Below are positions 58,626 to 64,000 of a DNA stretch of 64,000 bases, piece by piece (position 1 is the first letter of the stretch; every line of letters begins with the position of its first letter). The notes under the pieces were generated by a model. The model did no database searches. It saw nothing but the letters and a program-made list of their open reading frames with translations, and was not told where the DNA came from. The DNA comes from Linanthus parryae. Its lineage: Eukaryota; Streptophyta; Magnoliopsida; Ericales; Polemoniaceae. The translations under genes and the position numbers were made by a program. The stretch lies in assembly GCA_023055425.1 (NCBI GenBank), contig JALGPY010000002.1:50553321-50617320 (forward strand), given 5' to 3'.

Positions 58626-60471
58626 CGATAACTCTGTATTAGAGTTATATTTCTTACACAATTTGCTATCGTTTTGTGTGATTTCCGGGTAGAATATGTT
58701 AGTTTTACACTATGAACTTGAGGAAATTGAGTAAGTTTAGATTTGAGCTTTAAATTGCTAATCCGGGCGTTTCTCGTGTTAATTTATGCTATTTTGTCAC
58801 GTTTGATCTCAAGGGTGTTTTTCATGTTGTTTTGACAGGAAACGGAACGTGCGCGATTAAGCGGAGAGGAGAACGAACTTCGGAACACGACTAAAGCTCA
58901 AGAAAGTGAAAGAAGAAAACAGAGCATGCAAAGAGGAATCAAGAGAAAAAGAGAAAAAGAAGCGAAGGAAAATTGCCAGCAGGTAGCATGATCAGGAATT
59001 TCAGATCGTGCGATCTGGTCTGTACTTAGAATTTTTTGTGTAGCACAATTGAGGAAGCTCACTGTTTCCACGACTTGAGTGGCTGATCGTGCGTTCAGCT
59101 TAAGGAGATCGCACGATCTGGTTTTGGCTGATCGTGTGATCTGATTGAAGGAAAACATGTCCTGGACGCAACTCACCCCAGATCGAACGATCAGCAATAT
59201 CAGATCATGCGATCTCCTTAAAGAAAAATCACACGGACGGGAAGGAAGGAAAATAGGCTAGCTTTGGCTCAAAACTACGTAGTTTCATATTAATTATTTC
59301 CTAAACCTAATTTGGGAATAATTAATACATGGGGGCTGATTTATTAAGGAGAGAGATTGATTCTACAACAACTCTAGCAACGTGAGAAGAGAAAAAACAA
59401 GATCAACGTGAAGAGAACGTGAGAAGAAGGAGGAGACGGAGAAGACAAAGCCACCATTGAAGCTTCTTGCGTTTGATTTCTTCTACTCTATCTCTTAGTA
59501 AATTTTAATGGAGAAACTCTTTGTTTTTGCTTATTCAACTACGAGTAGCTAAACACTTTTGCTAGGCATCTCGATTTGAGAGCCTAGGGTTCATGTAAAC
59601 GATGAATATTTTCCGGATTTGATATTTGCTTCATGATTTATTGATTTCAACTTTTGAATCAATTCTAGATTCTTGTTTATTTTAGTAATCCTAATTGAGT
59701 GACACGGTTAGGAGATAAAACTAGGGTTCAAGAACTAGGGTTTGTTCAATAGTTGATTCATGCTTAAAGTTAGCAATATTTTAATTCAATTGTTCATGTA
59801 CTGTGCTTAATAATGGAGTAGCTAACCGGAAACATTGCTTAGTTAGCGAATGCACGATAGTGATTCTAACTAACTAGGATGAGACTTGAACATCAATCCC
59901 GTATCACTGAGACTGAGAAGAGACGTGTTAGGATTGGCCAAGTGCGGGTAGATTCGGTAGGTGAGATTCGACTATTTCGTGCAATGGTGGACCGACAGGA
60001 CCCGTTGCCGTGCATGTCGTTAGCCTACTAGAACGGACCGGTAGACACAAGAGACCGATAGGAGATTGTAGTCTACCGTGAAGTAGAATGACTTGAGACC
60101 GATAGGAGATAGTCATCGCTATTACCCGGATTAGTTAGATTAAAGTTAACGTGTTGCTCAGATAATTCGGAAATCGTTTACAAACCTAGTTGATCAACGA
60201 GATTGCCTAGTCCTCTCCATTAATTGATTAAGAATTCTTCTTAATTCCAGTTTACTATTATTTCTGTCTTTACTACAGCCACTTGTTTGGGGGTGGCAAC
60301 ACCACAATTCACACACTTTTTACTCTGGTTACTCAGTGAACTGCGCTATTTTTTAATTATAAACTTGTTGCGAGATTTTCCTCGAGGGTTCGACAACCCG
60401 GAGTCCTAAAAATACTCCACTCTTACTACTTGATCGTGCACTTGCGTAATACGCGCTAGTAATCGGCGTCA
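58626..60471 (+). repeat. 3' LTR of Gypsy-B
   Basis: 1846 bp. It starts CGATAACTCTGTATTAGAGT (TG mutated to CG) and ends GCGTCA. Relative to the 5' LTR it lacks about 335 bp between CTAACTAACTAGGA and GAGACTTGAACATC, plus a small gap near 59811. Confidence 0.92.
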
Positions 60472-61526
60472 CTCATTACCAGTCGAATCTTGATGCTGAA
60501 CAACCCGTGCAGACAAGTTATCAGTACCCCCACACTGTGTGATTTCCAATCCCTTTCATGTGTCATGTGCAACGTCACTAGAACAGTCCATAGAGAAAGG
60601 ATTTCGGGAATGGCCCTGGTCAGCTTCCGTGTCAGAATCTCCAAACAACAATCTCTCCAATTCTTCACATATTTGATCAGCATAATACTTGGAGAATTCT
60701 TCAATAGGCTGATTTGGGATTCCTCCCTAAAATTCATCCATACTAGTGGACGCAGATTCCTCATCAGTACACCCCGAGTGCTCAATATTAGTGTCTTTCA
60801 CAATATGCCCATAACTTGAAATTAATTGAGGTTTCGTCTGTGCAGGCACTATTTCCTCCAAATCTGAATCCGAATCTGAGTCTGATTCCTCATCAGAATC
60901 AAATATCAAAATTGGCTCCTGTATATTGCACACTTCTCTGAGCTCGTGCACCTCTTCTTTCATGACAGCAACTTGTGATGCAGTTTTTTGTTGTTCCTGC
61001 GCCATCTTTGCGAAGAAGCCCTTCTGCATCTCCAGCACTGCTGGAAGCCAGTGAGGAATATATGAGTCTATTGCCTGTGGTGTGGGTACTAGATCAGTTT
61101 CTGGCTCAACTGGACCTGATGATGTCACTGTTTGCACTTCTTTAATTTCTGGTGGCGTGAACTCTGTTTCTGTTTCTGGCATATCTGTTGAGATCCATGA
61201 CTGAGAAAGTTCCCGAGACTTGTTTTCCAATCGCAATATGTCACTGTTGAGTTCTCTCATCTCCTCTGAAATCTGATCAAGGCGTGCTGAAATAAATTTC
61301 TCCAGCATGCACTCCAATTTAGACATCCTTGAGATGAAAGCTGCTTCTGTAAGTGGTTCAAAAAGTGGCGGAGGTACAAATTGAGGCGGCTCTAAATAGT
61401 ACTGAGCAGTCTCGGGATGCGCCCCTGCTTGGCAGTGCTGAAAGTTCCAGGGTTGATAAGTTCTGCATGCCCCAGCCCCACAACCACCCCCACACTGGAT
61501 GCAGTAGTGGTAATAGTGTTGATGAA
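60472..61526 (-). pseudogene. N-terminal part of unidentified Gypsy-A ORF (acidic, coiled-coil-like)
   Basis: Open on the minus strand from about 61526 (truncation edge) to a TAG at 60727. It contains a Cys-rich start (HYCIQCGGGCGAGAC), a heptad-like region MSKLECMLEKFISARLDQIS and an acidic run DSDEESDSDSDSDLEEI. The frame continues past the TAG with PIEEFSKYYADQICEELERL to a TGA near 60560 and then to the Gypsy-B insertion at 60471. It sits where gag/pol would be expected but shows no gag, protease or polymerase motif. Two nonsense codons make this copy inactive. The true start is lost with the deleted leader. Confidence 0.5.
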
Positions 61527-62383
61527 ACTAGGTTTACAGAGTAAAAACGTAAAAACTAAAAGGAGGAATATTTTGGGTCGGATCCTAATAAACTAAGTAC
61601 TGAAAGTAAAAATAGGTTTAAACAGTATTTTTGGTAATTTTCTGGTAATAAATTCTGACTGTAAAAACTAGGGTTTGGGTACCTAGATTCCCGAATCCCC
61701 TAGGCTTACAATTCAGCTCTCCAGTTTTTCCGATTCAGAAACACACAACAGTTTTATTTATGCCAGCATACCATTGATACAATCTCCTCTCGGTCTCATG
61801 CATCTATCACTCTCCTGCACATTTTTGGATCCCCTTGGTTCACCTAGATCTGTAGGTTTGTTCTAAGTCTGCTAGGGTTACAGGTTCTCCTCTCGGTCTC
61901 CCCCTAAACGTCTAGCAGTTGGTCTAATGCTTTTGGGCTAGTCCCCTGATTCTCTTTACCTCTTGGTCCATCAAGGCAGGAAACTAAATTCAGTCTTCTC
62001 TTCCTAACTCTCAGTGGCCACTCTCGCGTACCACATCTTGTCTGTAGCAATCCAGGTTCATGACTCTGTTCATGCATAAACAGTAAAAAACCGAAGACAG
62101 AATAATAAACACAACTTCTACTGTATTAAGACTTAAACAATCATGAATCCAAAGTCGGGATAAACTAAGTTGCTGACATCATAAACCCTAGGTTCACCGA
62201 GAACCTAGGTAAAAATTTTAGCTAATAAAAACTAACATAAAGAAGAGAAGAGAATCAAACAGGTGACGGAAATCTGGCGATTTCGGGGACTGCTCCGATG
62301 CTCCGGCTTCTGCTCTGCTCTGTTGTGTCTGAATCTGATTTTGTGTGTTCTCTGATGCTTCCTGAAACTGTTGGGCAGAGCTG

Positions 62384-62394
62384 CTTTATATAAT
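62384..62394 (-). promoter_or_regulatory. TATA box of the Gypsy-A 5' LTR
   Basis: ATTATATAAAG, equivalent to 29893-29903. Confidence 0.65.
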
Positions 62395-62516
62395 GATGAA
62401 TTTTCCATAGTCCTATGCTGAAATTCATGTTCTGTCCTTAATTCTGTCCACCTTTGACTTTTCTGATGAAGTTTGACCTTTTCCACCGTCTTCAGAAAAT
62501 TCGAGAAATCTTGACC

Positions 62517-62942
62517 TGCGTTTGAACGCACAACGACTGCGTTTGAACGCACATTCTGAGAGTTGAATTTTTGACTTTGACTTCCGTTAACTTTTTGCTC
62601 CTGCGTTTGAACGCACATTTTGGTCTTCTGGTTGACTTCTGCCTGATTCTGACCTTTCTGAAATTTGAAGTTTCCTACGTCTGAACGCTGGATGTGCGTT
62701 TGAACGCACAACACTTAGTCATTTTCTGGCCAGTTTTCCCTGTCTTCTGCTGCTACACTGCGTTGTGCGTTTGAACGCACAATGTGCGTCTGAACGCACA
62801 TACTTAGCCAATTTTATGCACTTTATTGCGTTTAGCCAATTTTCTTCTTTTTTGGCCTCCGGGACTCAGTTTTTTCATTTGGCCACCAATCTTGCATGCG
62901 GACATATGTTATTTTAGACTTCGGGGCTGCGTTTGAACGCAC
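62517..62942 (-). promoter_or_regulatory. Palindrome cluster of the Gypsy-A 5' LTR
   Basis: About eight copies or variants of GTGCGTTTGAACGCAC, at positions equivalent to those in the 3' LTR but with gains and losses of single units (for example one fewer near 62602 and one more near 62765). Confidence 0.6.
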
Positions 62943-63585
62943 ATGTGCGACAACCCCAACTTTAAAACGCAGTAACTTCTTCGTCCGGTCTCTGATTTAG
63001 CTCCGTGACCTATCGTTGGAAAGTTCTTGAAGTCTAATTTCATTTTCCACTGGTCTCACTCCAAAATTCAATATATAACTTAAGCTATGATCAAACTAGT
63101 GGATACTGGTCATGCTAGCATCTCCAACTTTGCCTCTCTTCACTCCTCTTGAGCGTTTCTTTGTTTCCGAAGTTCGTTCCATGCCTTAAATCAACCGCTT
63201 AGCATCCGTTCCTGTCAAAACAACATGAAAAACTATACCAAGCGATTATATATGTCATTTAATATATATTTATTCATGAAAACGCCAGGATTTCACAATT
63301 AAGCTCAAACTCATCTTTTTCATACTACGGGGCTTTGTCGGCTAAAACTTGCTCAATCTTATGGAAACTCAACTTCTTACATTCTATTATAGGCTCATAG
63401 ATAACTCATAAATGAGAGTTATCAGGTACTCCCCAGTATAGTGAAACTATCACATTGCACTACCCAATATCAAAACTTGCTGATAATGTTCCCCATTTGC
63501 AATAAACCAGTCACTTTGAAATTGGGAAAAAAATCATCCAGCACCATCCATGTAAAAAGGGTAAGAATGTCAATACAAAATTATG

Positions 63586-63870
63586 TTAAATGAAAAAAAA
63601 AGAAAATGGAAGAATATAATGTTCATTCCTCTCCGATCTGCTTGTTCTTCTCCTCCATCCTTCCACATTCGCTTCTCTCTCCTCTAAACCCTCCATCTCA
63701 TCTCTGAGCCACTGATTCCCAACCCTCCCGTCACCTCCCTTAGCCCTAAACCGCCCAATATCTTGCCGGACCAGATCCTCTACGGCAATCATGACCAATT
63801 CCAAACTTTTCGACCAAATCGAGACGTTGAATCCAGATTCCGGCTTCACCAATATTTGGTCCCAAATACT
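63586..63870 (-). CDS. Hypothetical exon, unidentified protein
   Basis: An open frame on the minus strand runs from about 63870 (NRSIWDQILVKPESG) through VSIWSKSLELVMIAVEDLVR and QWLRDEMEGLEEREANVEGW to a stop at 63586. There is no ATG at its upstream end; AG dinucleotides suitable as splice acceptors lie just before it (ATACCAG, AATCGCAG). The text has balanced composition and a helical, charged second half, unlike the repeat-derived ORFs around it. Before the Gypsy-A insertion this DNA was contiguous with 28.4-28.9 kb. I recognise no family, and it may be a chance frame. Confidence 0.3.
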   Translation of the reverse strand, partial: SIWDQILVKPESGFNVSIWSKSLELVMIAVEDLVRQDIGRFRAKGGDGRVGNQWLRDEMEGLEEREANVEGWRRRTSRSERNEHYILPFSFFFI

Positions 63871-63906
63871 GCGATTTACAAATCTGGTATTTGTCTCTAA
63901 ATAATG

Positions 63907-64000
63907 ATAACTCCTTAATAAGAGTTATCTTACATACACTTTACATTGTCATTTGTGAGCGTTTCGGTGCAAAGTGACAAGATTTGAGCCAAAATATGAA
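63907..64000 (+). mobile_element. Start of another Athila-like LTR, cut by the window end
   Basis: ATGATAACTCCTTAATAAGAG begins at about 63906 and carries the terminal hairpin GATAACTC/GAGTTATC seen at the other gypsy LTR starts in the window. The following bases (TTTACATTGTCATTTGTGAGCG) resemble the start region of those LTRs. Extent unknown. Confidence 0.5.

Larger units (their letters stand above)
34513..60471 (+). mobile_element. Gypsy-B: Athila-like LTR retrotransposon with gag and protease only
   Basis: Flanked by CTCAT at 34508-34512 and 60472-60476 (exact 5-bp duplication within the Gypsy-A ORF). Order: 5' LTR (34513-34672 and 51907-53936, split by copia C2), primer-binding site for tRNA-Asp (53944-53960), gag (54071-55423), protease remnant (55424-55935), long 3' non-coding part, polypurine tract and 3' LTR (58626-60471). 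Integrase and reverse transcriptase are absent, so it would depend on a relative for movement. Confidence 0.92.
28926..63424 (-). mobile_element. Gypsy-A: outermost Athila-like LTR retrotransposon of the nest
   Basis: The outer ends read TG...CA and are flanked by GGTAC at 28921-28925 and 63425-63429, an exact 5-bp duplication. The 3' LTR is 28926-30961. The 5' LTR (to 63424) lacks its last 110 or so bases together with the primer-binding site and any gag start. Internal sequence lies at 61526-60472 and 34512-30962, interrupted by Gypsy-B (34513-60471) and by a hAT element (32843-33690). It has no recognisable gag, protease or polymerase. What remains is an unidentified ORF and a long 3' non-coding part that is collinear with that of Gypsy-B. 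Confidence 0.9.
61527..63424 (-). repeat. 5' LTR of Gypsy-A, lacking its 3' end
   Basis: Matches 30961-29050 of the 3' LTR. On the minus strand it starts TGATAACTCTCATTTATGAG at 63424. Homology ends near 61530 (GAAACTAGGTTT), so the last 110 or so bases, the primer-binding site and the leader are deleted. Confidence 0.88.

Noticed and set aside
60456..60785. 109-codon ORFs on both strands
   Set aside because: Shadows of the acidic Gypsy-A ORF, which continues in another frame across this stretch and spans the Gypsy-B insertion site.

Overview
This is nuclear DNA of a flowering plant, probably a eudicot. The signs are a spliced X8-domain gene, plant-type L1 LINEs (ORF1 with a DUF4283-like domain and CCHC knuckle), Ty1/copia and Athila-like Ty3/gypsy elements, and hAT and Mutator-like elements with target duplications of the expected length. 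Nearly all of the window is transposable element sequence. I see one convincing host gene, a three-exon secreted X8 (CBM43-like) protein at 21018-21604 on the minus strand, and one weak exon candidate near 63.6 kb.

Left third (1-28.9 kb), mosaic of separate insertions: a decayed LINE (1-2810, minus); a 300-bp 5'-truncated LINE with a 16-bp target duplication (3321-3620); a hAT-like element (5063-11953, TSD TTTACAGG) split by a full-length 5.85-kb LINE (5316-11164, 18-bp TSD); a Mutator transposase remnant (12.6-13.2 kb); a 5'-truncated copia element (13.2-17.4 kb) whose 3' LTR holds an inverted solo LTR; a 600-bp hAT MITE (17420-18019); a gypsy LTR piece with a long-TIR Mutator-like element inside (18987-20177); the host gene; a fold-back element (22119-23243); a second copia remnant (23.7-25.2 kb); AT-rich DNA with a tandem duplication; TRIM and LINE remnants; and a small MITE.

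Right two thirds (28.9-63.4 kb), one nested stack: a gypsy element on the minus strand (Gypsy-A, 28926-63424, TSD GGTAC) carries an internal hAT element (32843-33690, TSD GTTCTTAC) and a plus-strand Athila-like element (Gypsy-B, 34513-60471, TSD CTCAT). The 5' LTR of Gypsy-B is split by a complete copia element (C2, 34673-51901, TSD AATTT). The pol gene of C2 is split by a 10-kb tandem LTR-internal-LTR-internal-partial LTR array (37121-47124) of a non-coding long-LTR element with a 4451-bp period. Insertion order can be read from the duplications: A, then B, then C2, then the array. Gypsy-B keeps only gag and protease, Gypsy-A keeps an unrecognised ORF, and the array encodes nothing, so these would depend on autonomous partners for movement.

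The least explained signals are family-specific palindrome clusters in the LTRs of the gypsy elements (upstream of a clear TATA box in Gypsy-A), repeated same-sense AGTGTGGGGG tracts, a collinear 3' non-coding block shared by Gypsy-A and Gypsy-B, the Gypsy-A ORF, and an inverted 33-bp filler at the edge of the tandem array.
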